Shown here in pieces: positions 54,608-64,000 of a stretch of DNA of 64,000 bases. Both the position numbers and the translations under genes were made by a program. The notes under the pieces are model-generated. The model saw only the letters and a list, made by a program, of their open reading frames with translations. It was not told the origin of the DNA and searched no databases. Within the stretch, counting starts at the first letter, position 1; each line of letters opens with the position of its first letter. Where the stretch lies: assembly GCA_963969365.1 (NCBI GenBank), contig OZ017754.1, positions 2,294,001-2,358,000 of the forward strand, given 5' to 3'. This DNA comes from Asterochloris sp. CNOR1. Taxonomy: Eukaryota > Chlorophyta > Trebouxiophyceae > Trebouxiales > Trebouxiaceae.

Positions 54608-57600
54608 ATGGGTGCTCGAGGCAAACTGAATGTTGAAACCAAGAGGTTAAAGGCCATTGGGAAGCCCAAGGCACCTGGCTCTCGAACTGTGCCCTGCCCT
54701 GTGTGCTCCAGATCTCTGTTCATGCACCAGCTCAATTGTCACCTAGATGCATGCCTGTTGAGCAAGCCCGTTGCAGCACCTGCACGCCAGCCTGCAGCAC
54801 ATAGCAATGCAGAGTCAGGAGCTGATGGTGCAGCTGACCAGCCCAGCGAGCGTACAAGCCATGATGCTGCTACCTGCGCAGCAAGCCCAGGCGCTGCTGC
54901 TGAGCTGGCAGCCCAGGAGGTCGGCTGTCTGCAGCCTGAGCCCACCACCCAGGTTGCAAGCAGGAGCAGGACGGGCTGGGGCTCCCTGTCACGAGCTCCG
55001 CAGCTGTCCCAGGACCACCTTGCCCTAGCCAGGCTCAGCTCAGGCCAGAAGGTATACAAAGCCGCTGAACACTACAACCCTGGCGGCATTTGATGCGGTT
55101 CTGCTTGCTGAGCAGCACAACCTGTCTGTCTCCTCAGCACAGGGCGGCAGTATGATATGCAGCCCAAGCAGCAGCCCTGCGACTAAGAGCCCATTTTTAT
55201 AATGAGCATGCGGTTGCACGCTGTTGCGGTGCAGGTCTGCCTGACAGACGATGAGTTGCGGCAGCGCACTCCCCTGGAGGTTGTGCGCATCGCCCTGCCC
55301 TCAGAGCTGGCTTCCCGCTTGCTGGCAGAGCTACTGCAGGACCACCCCAACTGGGAGCAGGGGACTTGGTGGATGAACAGTGAGCAGGCCCTGTTTGGCA
55401 GCACACATTACCAGGTCACAGCCCAAGGGGACAATTCTGTTCTCAGCTGATGCTGAATCAGTGCCCCTCTGATTAGGATCACCATAACTGCCTGGTGCTG
55501 AGAGTATTCAGCATCAATAACAGCCTGGTCCCAGCATGCTGCTGTGTTATACTAGTAGCCCTCTGCCTGCCCTACAGATCAGCCAAAGCTGGCGCCAAGG
55601 ACTGTCTTTCAGTACAATCTGCCTGGTGCTGCGGTGAGAAATGACAGCTCTGGTGCCTGCTGAGCTGCAATAGCTGTCGTTTGCATCTCTAAGGAAGTAT
55701 GGTAGCTGACTGTTAGCAAAACGCAGGTCGCCACCAATTCATGTGCCCTGAGTGCCGGCCTGCATGTCATAATGCCTGCCTGTGTGCGCTGCAGGAGAGT
55801 GGGCACCAGACCAGCAGCACGCCACGGGAGTCCTCTGCCACTGCTGCCCAGCAGGCTGCGAGCCCCACTCTCGCAGAAGCCGCACGCTTGGTAACTGACC
55901 ACGTCAACAGGCTGCGGGGGCGGGTCATGCAGGAGCTGGAGGTGGAGGACAGGCAAGTTCTGGCAGGGACTGGGCCTTGTCTCTGTTTTGGAACGCGTCG
56001 AAGCCGGCGCACATAGGAGAAGAGGCTGCAAGCCGGCATGTGCTGTAGAATGGCAGATTACCAGGCGGGCTGCCATACCTGTATCATGTGCTGCCTGGGC
56101 AGCTGCATGGTGTGGGGATGCAGTGGCTTGAAGCTGTGATCTGGCACCCTTAAAGCCTTGTCTCTGGCTTCTGAGCTGGCAGGGGTCAGGTATATGCAGC
56201 CGTCCATGGAGCTGCAGGCTGGAACAAGGCAGGCACCCTTTCATGTTGTCATGGGTGAAACCTGTGTCACCTGTGCTAGCCATGAATTGCACGCTGCCAC
56301 TTGGGGGAGCTACAAGCTGACATGCTGCTGGCTGGGATGTTGCTGCCAGACCATATTTGTTGATGACTTTAGTTAATTTTGGGGAGCTGCAGGCTGGGGA
56401 CGAGGCATGCGGTGCTGGCTGGATGTCACCAACACAGCTTGCTGAATGATGACAAAGCCTGTGCATGATGCTGCTCTGGGGGAGGGATGAAGCCTATCTC
56501 ATCAGCTAAAACGTCCTCACCTGGCTGCGGTGTGCTGGCATAGAAATGCATCATTGTAGTGCTCGAGCTGTTTCTGTTGAAGCTGGTCTGGGGTCCGTCA
56601 CATGAGTTGGTCATGGGCAGAGTGCATGCTGCCGCCATTGAGCTTCATACCTCAAAACAAAGCAGCATTTGGCCTGATGCGTGCCCTGTTCTTGTCTGAT
56701 GCCCTCTGCTCAGTTCCAAGACATCGCGGCGCATCTTTGGCACCCGCACTGCTAAGATGAGTCTGGCTGACGACTTGTTGTACTGCCCCAATGCTGGACC
56801 TCCGTGGCCTGCAGGGGGCCAGACGGATGGACACCGAGCTATGCTTTTGCCAATTGCTATGCCAAGGGCAGCGACAGCGTCGGGGCTCACACAGGCAAGG
56901 TGGTGCTGACCAGGCAATCTGACAGGACCTGCCTGCTTGCTGGTGCTGAGCTGACTTGTGTCTGCTTGCTTACTGATCCACACTGTTTCATGTGTCTGTG
57001 GCTGTGCCTGCTTCTGAGAGGCCAGGGGCACTTTGCTGGGGTTGTTGCAGCAGCAGTCACAGCGTGCTCTCTCACTGCCTGCACTAGAGCCGCCACCCTT
57101 CCTGCCACTCAGATCGCCTGACTGTGCTGGGCATCCGTCCCATCATTGCATCGCTGTCCCTGGGGGCCACCCGCAAGTTCAGAATCCACAATCAGGCAGC
57201 AAAGCCTCCCAAGTCCAAGGAACGGGGACCCACCGCACCCAGCGCCTCAGCAGCCAACACAACAGCAGCACAGGACACAGTACTGTCTGCCAGCATCAAG
57301 CTGACCCACAACATGCTGGTGAGGCTGCAGCACTGCATGCTGTGCTCAGATAACCACTGCTTGGCTGTTTGTGGCAGCTGAAGACGAGCAAGAGCTTGTG
57401 TTGCTAGATATCAGAATATGACAGGGTCTCATCTGATGAGGCACGGCAACCAGAGCTACAGGCCCCTACTCCTCCCAGACCTGCGTCGATGTTGCTGTCT
57501 GCAGGTTATCATGTGGCCTCCGTGCCAGGACTGCTGGAAGCATGAGGTACAGCCCTGGCAGACCAAGCCACCATTTGTGTCTGCTTTCTGATGCGACACA

Positions 57601-57880
57601 AGCAGGATGCTGCATCCTTCAAGTGCTGCAGGTTCCAGAAGAGTCACGGGTGGAGCCCCATGCTATCAGTGGGCAGACCAGGATCAATTTGACATTTCGA
57701 AGGCTCAAGTCGTCATGGGCACAGCGCGTGCCGCAATGTAGGTGTAACAGACAAGCTACTCTGAAAGCAAGAGCAAACTCGTCAACCCATGGCCCCATCT
57801 ACTACTACAGCTGTGATAACACTCAAGGGCCCTCCTGTGGCTTTTATTCTCCTCAACACTTTGATGTTACTGGAGACTGA
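54608..57880 (+). CDS. AlkB-like 2OG-Fe(II) dioxygenase with N-terminal UBZ4 and C-terminal GRF zinc fingers
   Basis: Seen: ATG 54608 gives MGARGKLNVETKRLKAIGK, then a UBZ4/Rad18-type finger CPVCSRSLFMHQLNCHLDAC (54695-54754), and an Ala/Ser/Gln-rich linker. Exon 55235-55379 reads VCLTDDELRQRTPLEVVRIA, LASRLLAELLQDHPNWEQGT and WWMN. Next come NQPKLAPRTVFQYNLPG (55577), ESGHQTSSTPRES and LVTDHVNRLRGRVMQELEVE (55796). The core reads YAFANCYAKGSDSVGAHT (to 56893) spliced to DRLTVLGIRPIIASLSLGAT and RKFRI (57112 on), VIMWPPCQDCWKHE (57505), VPEESRVEPHAISG and RINLTFRRL (57630). The end reads QCRCNRQATLK and GPIYYYSCDNTQGPSCGFYS, stop 57880. Known: AlkB enzymes use HxD...H iron ligands and R-x-N-L-T-x-R for 2-oxoglutarate; all are present (HTD, WKHE, RINLTFR). 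GRF fingers (CxC...C...C) bind ssDNA and UBZ4 binds ubiquitin. Inferred: DNA-repair demethylase recruited to ubiquitinated replication sites. Two introns look GC-AG (after 55950 and 56892). The exon near 56720-56830 is uncertain. Confidence 0.8.
55951..57111 (+). other. Two GC-AG introns in the AlkB-like gene
   Basis: Donors GAGGACAG then GCAAGT (near 55953) and CACACAG then GCAAGG (near 56893) both lack GT but match the strong GC-donor consensus AG|GCAAG. The second must be used to restore H-T-D by joining ACAG to ATCGCCTG. Confidence 0.6.
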
Positions 57881-58164
57881 CTCTCAAGATAGCAAACATG
57901 TCTCGATGAATGCATGAGCAAAACTTATTAGTAAGTGGCCTGGCACCTTTTCATGAAGGCAAAGTTTGCCTGGGTGCCCAACATGATCATCAAAATAATT
58001 CATCAACAAGGAACAGGGAGTTGCCAAGGATTGCTGAGGAGTCTGTGTGCCTCCTCATCGTTTTCCTCCTCAGCATTTATGTCAGCAAGGCAGCAGCCTG
58101 GTACTGGTGGGTCGGAGCTGAGCAGCGCTGCCCCCGAGCTAACTCTGCAATTGCAGATACTTCT

Positions 58165-58415
58165 GCAATTGTCGGGTTGAGGGGCTGCACATCATTGCCT
58201 GGCTGGCAATCAAGAAGTAATGCTTCAGCAAGGGGCTGATTATGTACGGCTCGCAGTGTTGTTGGATGTGTGCTGTTGATATGCAGTGAAGGATAGGCTG
58301 TGTGGGCAGAACAAATAAGGATTAAATAAGGAAAGAGCTTTGATTGTTGCATTGACCTGTAGTCAGCTCTTCCCTGTTATGGGATGCATCAAGACGACCA
58401 GTGGAACGGTCTGCT
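58165..58415 (+). repeat. Shared upstream module, copy 3 (before WD40 copy B)
   Basis: Inverted relative to the other copies: ACATCATTGCCTGGCTGGCA (58188) matches minus-strand ACATCATTGCCAGGCTGGCA near 10050; ATGCAGTGAAGGATAGGCT (58280) matches ATGCAGTGAAGGAGAGGCT; TAAATAAGGAAAGAGCTTTG matches AAATAAGGAAACCTTTG; ATTGACCTGTAGTCAGCTCT then the ATG at 58384 in GGATGCATCAAGACGACC. Confidence 0.7.
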
Positions 58416-61400
58416 CAAGCTGGATCCGCTTCGTGTATAGCCTGGTCATTCACGGCTTCCATGTTCAACAGCTGCATGCATGTCATTTGACTACAGATGA
58501 CCTGGCGGTGTACAAAAGAGGACGCGTTTGATTGAGTAGGCTCAGCTTGTGGCAACATCCCTGCACTTGCGCAGCATTGGCACGCAATCAGCCGGCTGTG
58601 TTTCCCACAGCAACTGACAGGATGCTCTGTGGAGTTGCTACACACATGCTGCAGGAGCCAGGTGATGCAGATTTCACAGATGGCGACTTGAGTGACACAG
58701 AGGTGGATTTGGCAGGTGACCAAAACCTGTGGCAGCACTCTGCCTCGCAGGCATTGGCTGCGTGATGCTGCAGATCTCTCGCTTGGCCCAGCATATTGCA
58801 TTGCCTCAGCCTTTCTTGCCCGCCTCAACACTGCAGCCATACCATAGCACAGCTGTGGTGCTTACACATTGCTGCTTGCAAGGGCCAGCCAGCCTGGTAC
58901 GGCATGCCTTGGGGCGTGCCTTGCGCAACCATGCCTTCTCATCACCGCAGCTGTGTCCTTCCTGCAGGGGTGCTTGATGCAGGAGTGGCTGCAGAATGCC
59001 CAGGACCTTGTGGATGGCAGCTATGTGCTGCCAGAGGCAGGTTTCCTGCCATTGCCCAGACAGGGTGACGATTGGCAGAGAGCTAGCAGCTCAGATGTGG
59101 CAGACATGCTGGCTTGCTCTTACCCCAGTTCACAGCACGACCCAGGTGAGTCCAGCAAACTGTGATCCTTGTTTCGCTTGAGCTCGTGCTGGAGTGTCCC
59201 TTCCTGAGGACCTTGCCTGGTCAGGAGAATTGGGTGCGCCATGGCTGACTGAGCAGCATGACCTTCTGCTGCGCAGGGGCCACAGCTGAGCTGGTCAGTC
59301 TCCAGCACTGGATGACTGATGCAGGCTACTGCTGCAGGATTGAAGCCTTCCTCCCAGTTTCTACTCAGTCTGACATGGGCAGGCTATCCCCTATCATCCA
59401 GGGCGTTGCAAACCTTCCTGGTCCATTTGTAACAGTCGACAGGGCAGGCGACCTTGTGGCAGCAGGTACGCCCATCCAGGATGCTCTGGGTGACATGGGG
59501 GCAATCCATAGCCTTGAGACCTTGCCTTTGAGGTGCAGGCAGCCCTTATGGCGACATCCTTGTCTGGCAGCTGCGCACAGACACTGCTGAGGGCATGCAT
59601 CTGGTGGCACACTTTTCTGCAGACTCAGCAATCAACAGGTGTGCAGATGTATCTGACACCCAGCACCTGCGTGTTTGCATCTTCAAGTTTGCTGTCTTTC
59701 GCAGGCTGACAGGGCCGTGCCTTTCCTGCCTGACCCTGGCCAGTCCCTGCTCATGCAGCGTGCGCTTTGGCACATGGTCAGGGGCCAGGCGGCTCATTGC
59801 CGCATGTCAAGAGGGCATGGTACTGTTGCTGGACGCCCCAGGCCGTGAGGAGCCCCTGACTGCTGAGGACCTGCTTCTGAATGGAGCCAACCTGGTATGC
59901 ATACCAGGGACACTGTCGGCCACTGTCTTGTGGTTGCCAGAAATGTGGTGGTAGGCCGGGCAATAGCTGACGCTGCAACTCTTCACTCAGACTCACCCCC
60001 AAAGTGTTTGAAATTAGAAGCTTGCATCGAGCAAGTGCTCCATTCTTCCACCCCAGGCACCAAGGGGCAGCCTGCGTTCCAAGTCACCTACTGTGCAATG
60101 AAATAGGTGTCTGCAGCTCCTCGGCCTGCCCCGTAACGCCTTGCTCTTGCTGCCCATGTAGAACATGGAGGTCTGCTCCATACTTGTCTCTCTGACGCTC
60201 AGTCAGATCGTGGGCGGTGACCCGCAATCTACCGCAGTGCTGTTGCCCAGCAAGATCTTTAAGGCTGTCGGGACCATGCCTTTTTACAATGTCTTGTTGC
60301 CCATCTCCATCAACCTGGCGACTCCTGACCCCAGCGGGCAATGGATGGCCATCTGCTCAGACATGCCTGATCGCGTCGTAATACTCAGTGTGGTGAATAC
60401 AGTCCATGGCTGATCAGGCATTGCAACAGTGCTTATCTGCCTCTGGGTGAGGGAGGATGAGCGGATCAAATCTTTGTCTACAGGACAATAAGGAGCAATA
60501 CAGTTTCATCTCTCATCTCAATGTGTTCCTTCGATGCATGGGGAGGAGGAGGAGGGCAAGGCATCAGCCTCCTGGAATGCCAGCTGGAATGCCTCAGGGA
60601 CTCTTGTGGCTGTGACCAGCAGTGGCCTTATCAAGGTCACAGTGTACAACTTGAAGGCCAGGCGAGTGGTGAGGCAGGCCTTGTTCTGTTGTGCACAGCG
60701 TGGTCCACCACATTGCGTGCGGCGCCAAATGGATTGAAACCTTGAGCCGACAGTGCAGTCTGGAGCTGCAGCAGATACTGCTTGCAGAACTTGGCAGAGT
60801 GTGTTCATACAGCCCTTCTTGCTGTGTAGGTGCTGACGGTACGTCGCATTCACCGTGCCTGCGTGGCAGTGGCATGGCACCCTCATGATGAAAACCTTCT
60901 GGTATTTGCTGAGTCAAACCTTGCAGTCCACATCGTGGGTGAGTGACAAAGTTGTGGGCCCCTCACCTGCACATCAGTGGCGCTCATATGTGCAGCTGGC
61001 ACCTCTGTGCAAGCCTTGCTTGAAGACTTGCTGTTCTCTCCAAGAAGCTCCTTTGCTGCAGATGTGAGGTTTCCCTTTACCCTTTCAAATCAGCAGCTGT
61101 TGGTGGGAGAGGGGCAACCAAGCCTCCTCAGCATCGATGGTCTGTGCATCTCACCTGACAGCCGCATCTGGGTAGCCACTGACGTGAGTGGGGTTGCAAG
61201 TTGGCTTCCCAATTGTGCGGCCTTGATTGTCTGAAAAGTAGCAGCTTTTATGGCTGCAGGTGGGGCTGCATGCCTCACAACTGTTGCGTCTCTGGAGCAC
61301 CGACTCCCACAAGCACTGGCCGCGCCTCTTCAGGGCGGTTGTGAGGGAGCTCCTGGTTGGATGCCTAGCTCAGCACACTCATGCAGCTGCAGCTGGTGCG

Positions 61401-61706
61401 CAATGAGTGGTATTGTTTTCTTGAGAAAACCTGTCGTGTCTCTGACCGTGAGCCACTTTGCATCTCAGATTCCCTGGCCACACAGCAGCCCCTGTGCTTG
61501 CAGGTGCCCCTCAGCCGGCAGCTGACATTGACTTTGGCCTCCTCAAGACGCTCCATTATCTGCATGGCCTGCCTCTAAGTGTGCTGCTGAATATCTTCCA
61601 GCTGATGGCTGAGCCGATTGGGTTCTGGTGTGAGACCAACCCTCCACCGCAGCTGAATCCCTCGCTGTATGAGTTCATGTGTAGCGCACCAGGCAAAGAT
61701 TCCTGA
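58384..61706 (+). CDS. WD40-repeat protein gene, copy B (5' exon possibly broken)
   Basis: Seen: start-like ATG 58384 (MHQDDQWNGLLKLDPL), DDLAVY (58497), EPGDADFTDGDLSDTEVDLA (58652), MQEWLQNAQDLVDGSYVLPE and LPLPRQGDDW (59000), LVSLQHWMTDAGYCCRIEAF, MGRLSPIIQGVANLPGPFV and TVDRAGDLVAAG (59380), GDILVWQLRTDTAEGMH (59550), SGARRLIAACQEGMVLLLDA (59790), LLPSKIFKAVG and DPSGQWMAICSDMPDRVVIL (60250), SWNASGTLVAVTSSGLIKVT (60570), VAVAWHPHDENLLVFAESNL (60860), LLVGEGQPSLLSIDGLCISP and DSRIWVATD (61100), HKHWPRLFRAVVRELLVG (61300), LHYLHGLPLSVLLNIFQLMA, EPIGFW (61560), stop 61706. Known: WD40 blade signatures; no named family recognised. Compared with copy A, the 5' exon is one base shorter near 58430, giving TAG after LRV, and one base longer near 58515. 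The rest is open and better preserved than copy A. It may use a different start or be a recent pseudogene. Confidence 0.5.
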
Positions 61707-61786
61707 TGCGCTGTGGTGTATCTGCGCAACTGTGAGGAGCTCCTCATGAGACATTGAAGCCTTGACTGACAGTCTTTAAGGAAACC

Positions 61787-64000
61787 TCACTGCCCTACTG
61801 GATCATCCATGACTACAGTGGAAAGCAGGGTCCCATCCTCCAAGCCAGCAAGGAAGTACAGCTGTGGGCTGGCCTCTGAGGGGCCCGCCAACCACCGCAA
61901 GCAAACGCAGTTGACTGGAGATGCGCGGCCTGAGCTCCACGGCGCCCACATGCCGGCAGCGTCAGAAGGTCGCTGGGCCCCTGAGGGAGTTCTGCCCATC
62001 TGCTTGTTCAGGTCCCAGAAGTGCACCTGCACACATAGCTACAGAAGTCGCACGCCCATGTACAGCTGCCGGCCCTTACATGACAGAGAAATACGAACAA
62101 ATCAAGCTGCAATTTGACTGCCCCTCCCACAGGAGCTGCAGCCCACCTCTGCATCACACAAGAGCAGCAGCCCACCTGCCCATCATCAGCCCCTGCGACG
62201 GCCACCTCGTCGTTAGCAGCACAGCACTGCAGCGCGGCGCTGCAAGCAGCCTCTGCGAGGACCGCGCCGGGCCTGCGCAGGTCCAGGAGGCGCAGGTGGG
62301 AGTCTGCGCTGCTGGCGAGGACGTACTGCCCGTCAGGGGTGACTGCCAGGCCGCTGATGTAGTCCCGGCAGAGGCTTGCCTGCAGGCGCATATAATGGCT
62401 CAACTGGCTCGCACTTGAGAGCAAGAGGTGGACAAGGTGCAAGAGAAGGGCATTTGAGATGGTTGTCTCGGGGTGTGCTTGAGACCAGCAGAGCGCTGCA
62501 TGAGCTGGTGCAGATATCGGGCACGAAGTAAAGACTTGTGTGCCATGTCACGCAAACAGCTGTGGTTGGGCCATAGGCATTCACGTGAAGAACGGCGAGC
62601 AGGCGAGCTGACGGGTTGGGACTCTACATCAACCCTTCCAGACAGAATCTGCAGCTAAACCCTTTGGCACCACTGCGCTCGCTGTACACCCAAACCACAG
62701 CAAGGTGCTGACCACCTGCATGTGGCATGGCAGCCCGACCAGTGAGACGGCCCCAGGTGGAGCGCAGCTCGTCGGGCACGTGAGGGCTGGTCTGGAACGT
62801 CAAGGGCTGCCCGGGTCAAATTCTTCTGGTTCAAGGATGACACGTGTAGCAACGCCCACCTTCCAGGCAGCATGGCTGCTGCGTGCGTCCCAGGTCAGGA
62901 CGCAGCCCTCCTCTGAGCCAGCCAGCACACAGCTCGCAGCAGGCCCAGAACAGTCTGGGCTGCCAGCAGTCAGCGCCCACAAGCCGGCGTCTGCCTCGGC
63001 CAGGGCGGCTGCAGGGAAGTGGGGCGAGTCCCGCGTCCAGGGCTGACGCCCCTCTGCCAGACTGCAGGGCAGGCAGGCTGGCCAGTGCTGCTTGGTGCAG
63101 GTCGAAGGCACCTGCCGAGCTTGGTCGGAGGCAGACAGTGGATGCAGGCGATGGTGCCGTTGGTTGGGTGTGCACAGTGAGGGGCTGTGCATGATGGGCA
63201 AGAGACGGGTGCTTACACCCTCAGGGCTCACAATGCACCATCAGGCTGCACCAGCACGGTGGGTCCAGTACATGCAGAAGGATTGTGCCATGCAGTTGCC
63301 AGTCATGAGCAGCGTTCTGGGCCGCCGCCTCAGGGCAAGAGCAGCAAGAAACAGTGTCAGATGCCGACATGCGGTGCCCAGACAAGCCTCTCAGGTCTGA
63401 CTGCCAGCACAACAAGCGTTCAACCCTGCGGGCCCCACCAACACAGATCTTTGACCAGGCACCCACCTCCACAGCTTGACGCTGCAATCCCAAGAGGCCG
63501 TCAAAAGCTGATCGGGGGCCCACAGGTGCAGGCACGACACTGCATCGCTGTGCCCTGCAAAAGCCCCCAACTGGCGCCCAGGGCCTGGGGCATAGGCATA
63601 CACGTGACTGTCGTAGGAGCCTGCCAGCAGCACTGCAGGGGTGTGTCCCTGCTCTGCATCTGCGGCCACGATGGCTGTCAGAGAGGTCAGGGGGACCTCA
63701 CCCAGCTGCAGGGAGCGCACCTGCAGTCGCAGCACAAGAGAGCAGCTGGGCTCACACTTGATGTGGTGCAGATGCTCGAAGCAGACCAAGCGCCTGGTTG
63801 ATCATGATTGGGCAGGAGCGCAGTACACAACAGCAGTAGGTCTCATGGTTCCTGACAATGCGATGCAGATGCTTGAAGCAGACCCATGGCCTGGTCATAT
63901 ATGTTGGGGCAGGAGCGCGCAGCTGCCTGGTGCAGCCAAGCTGACATGCAAGACAGCCCTGCCGAGCAAGATGTGCTGGCACCATCCCCGTCAAGACCCC
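61787..64000 (-). CDS. C-terminal WD40 propeller of an NSMAF/FAN-like (BEACH-family) protein, 5' truncated
   Basis: Seen, minus strand from the right edge: VRSLQLGEVPLTSLTAIVAA, TPAVLLAGSYDSHVYAYAPG and FAGHSDAVSCLHLWAPDQLL, TASWDCSVKLWRW (63720-63450); a segment with GSEEGCVLTWDARSSHAAWK (62950-62880); LSHYMRLQASLCRDYISGLA, VTPDGQYVLASSADSHLRLL and DLRRPG (62400-62270), VAVAGADDGQV (62200); last exon VHFWDLNKQMG...YFLAGLEDGTL, stop at 61787. Known: in animal NSMAF/FAN the C-terminal propeller has ...GSWDN.VY.YS...GR......HDDAVS......L.SASWDS.VKVW.., matching order and spacing. FAN acts in TNF-receptor and membrane signalling; the algal role is unknown. The 5' part, where a BEACH domain would lie, is outside the window, so the family call rests on the propeller alone. 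Convergent with WD40 copy B, 80 bp between stops. Confidence 0.55.
63760..63930. repeat. Tandem duplication (about 98 bp) at the right edge
   Basis: GTGCAGATGCTCGAAGCAGA then CCAAGCGCCTGGTTGATCAT, ...GGGCAGGAGCGCAG (63768-63820) is repeated as ATGCAGATGCTTGAAGCAGA then CCCATGGCCTGGTCATATAT, ...GGGCAGGAGCGCGC (63863-63920). It appears to span an exon-end or intron of the NSMAF-like gene (the minus frame reads VCFEHLHHI against VCFKHLHRI). Confidence 0.7.

Noticed and set aside
55609-56466. 285-codon minus-strand open frame
   Set aside because: Antisense to the AlkB-like gene, with no conserved motif; long antisense frames are expected in GC-rich DNA with few stops.
1-64000. tRNA, rRNA or known riboswitch
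   Set aside because: No segment showed the A/B-box and cloverleaf pattern or any rRNA block by eye; a covariance search would be needed to exclude small ncRNAs.

Overview
The window looks like nuclear DNA of a green alga, most likely a trebouxiophyte of the Chlorella/Coccomyxa kind. That is an inference from GC-rich, intron-dense genes with mostly GT-AG introns of about 65 to 600 nt, acceptors that nearly always read CTGCAG, plastid-directed proteins (a CemA/PxcA-family envelope protein and a lumen-type histidine phosphatase relative), and TGTAA poly(A)-type signals 40-50 nt after two of the stop codons. There is no sign of prokaryotic operons. All gene models were spliced by eye by requiring conserved protein blocks and matching intron phase, so internal exon edges are good where quoted but several 5' ends are unresolved.

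Layout: (1) left edge, minus: 3'-truncated plastid histidine-phosphatase-like gene; (2) about 1.17-6.9 kb, plus: tyrosine recombinase with all recognisable catalytic motifs; (3) 7.2-9.8 kb, minus: NOL8-like RRM protein; (4) 10.9-12.6 kb, minus: small Tubby/LURP-one-like protein (tentative); (5) about 13.5-19.3 kb, plus: DnaJ protein with a C-terminal X-type domain; (6) about 21.8-25.6 kb, plus: PxcA/CemA/DLDG1-like envelope protein; (7) 26.1-29.5 kb, minus: damaged WD40 gene copy A; (8) 30.5-33.0 kb, plus: NOSIP-like U-box protein; (9) 33.1-35.2 kb, minus: nucleoside hydrolase, sharing a 120-bp promoter gap with (10) Rab geranylgeranyltransferase alpha, 35.3-38.1 kb, plus; (11) about 38.6-42.7 kb, plus: PP2C-fold protein lacking the catalytic motifs; (12) 43.2-47.8 kb, minus: secreted expansin-like protein with a C-terminal fungal-type CBM1 and a 13-nt microexon; (13) 48.4-54.4 kb, minus: ARP4, with the complete SNU13 gene nested antisense in one intron; (14) 54.6-57.9 kb, plus: UBZ4-AlkB-GRF DNA-repair-type dioxygenase, divergent from ARP4; (15) 58.4-61.7 kb, plus: WD40 copy B, the inverted paralogue of (7); (16) 61.8 kb to the right edge, minus: C-terminal WD40 part of an NSMAF/FAN-like gene.

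Two features cut across genes. First, many introns contain decayed tandem copies of the adjoining exon end together with its splice site ('echo exons'), seen in at least five genes, which suggests introns here grow by tandem duplication across splice junctions. Second, one roughly 250-330 bp upstream module occurs three times, each time directly before the start of a gene (NOL8-like, WD40 A, WD40 B). The genes do not form a pathway; they are mostly housekeeping genes for RNP assembly, prenylation, chromatin, repair, plastid and cell wall functions, packed as divergent and convergent pairs.
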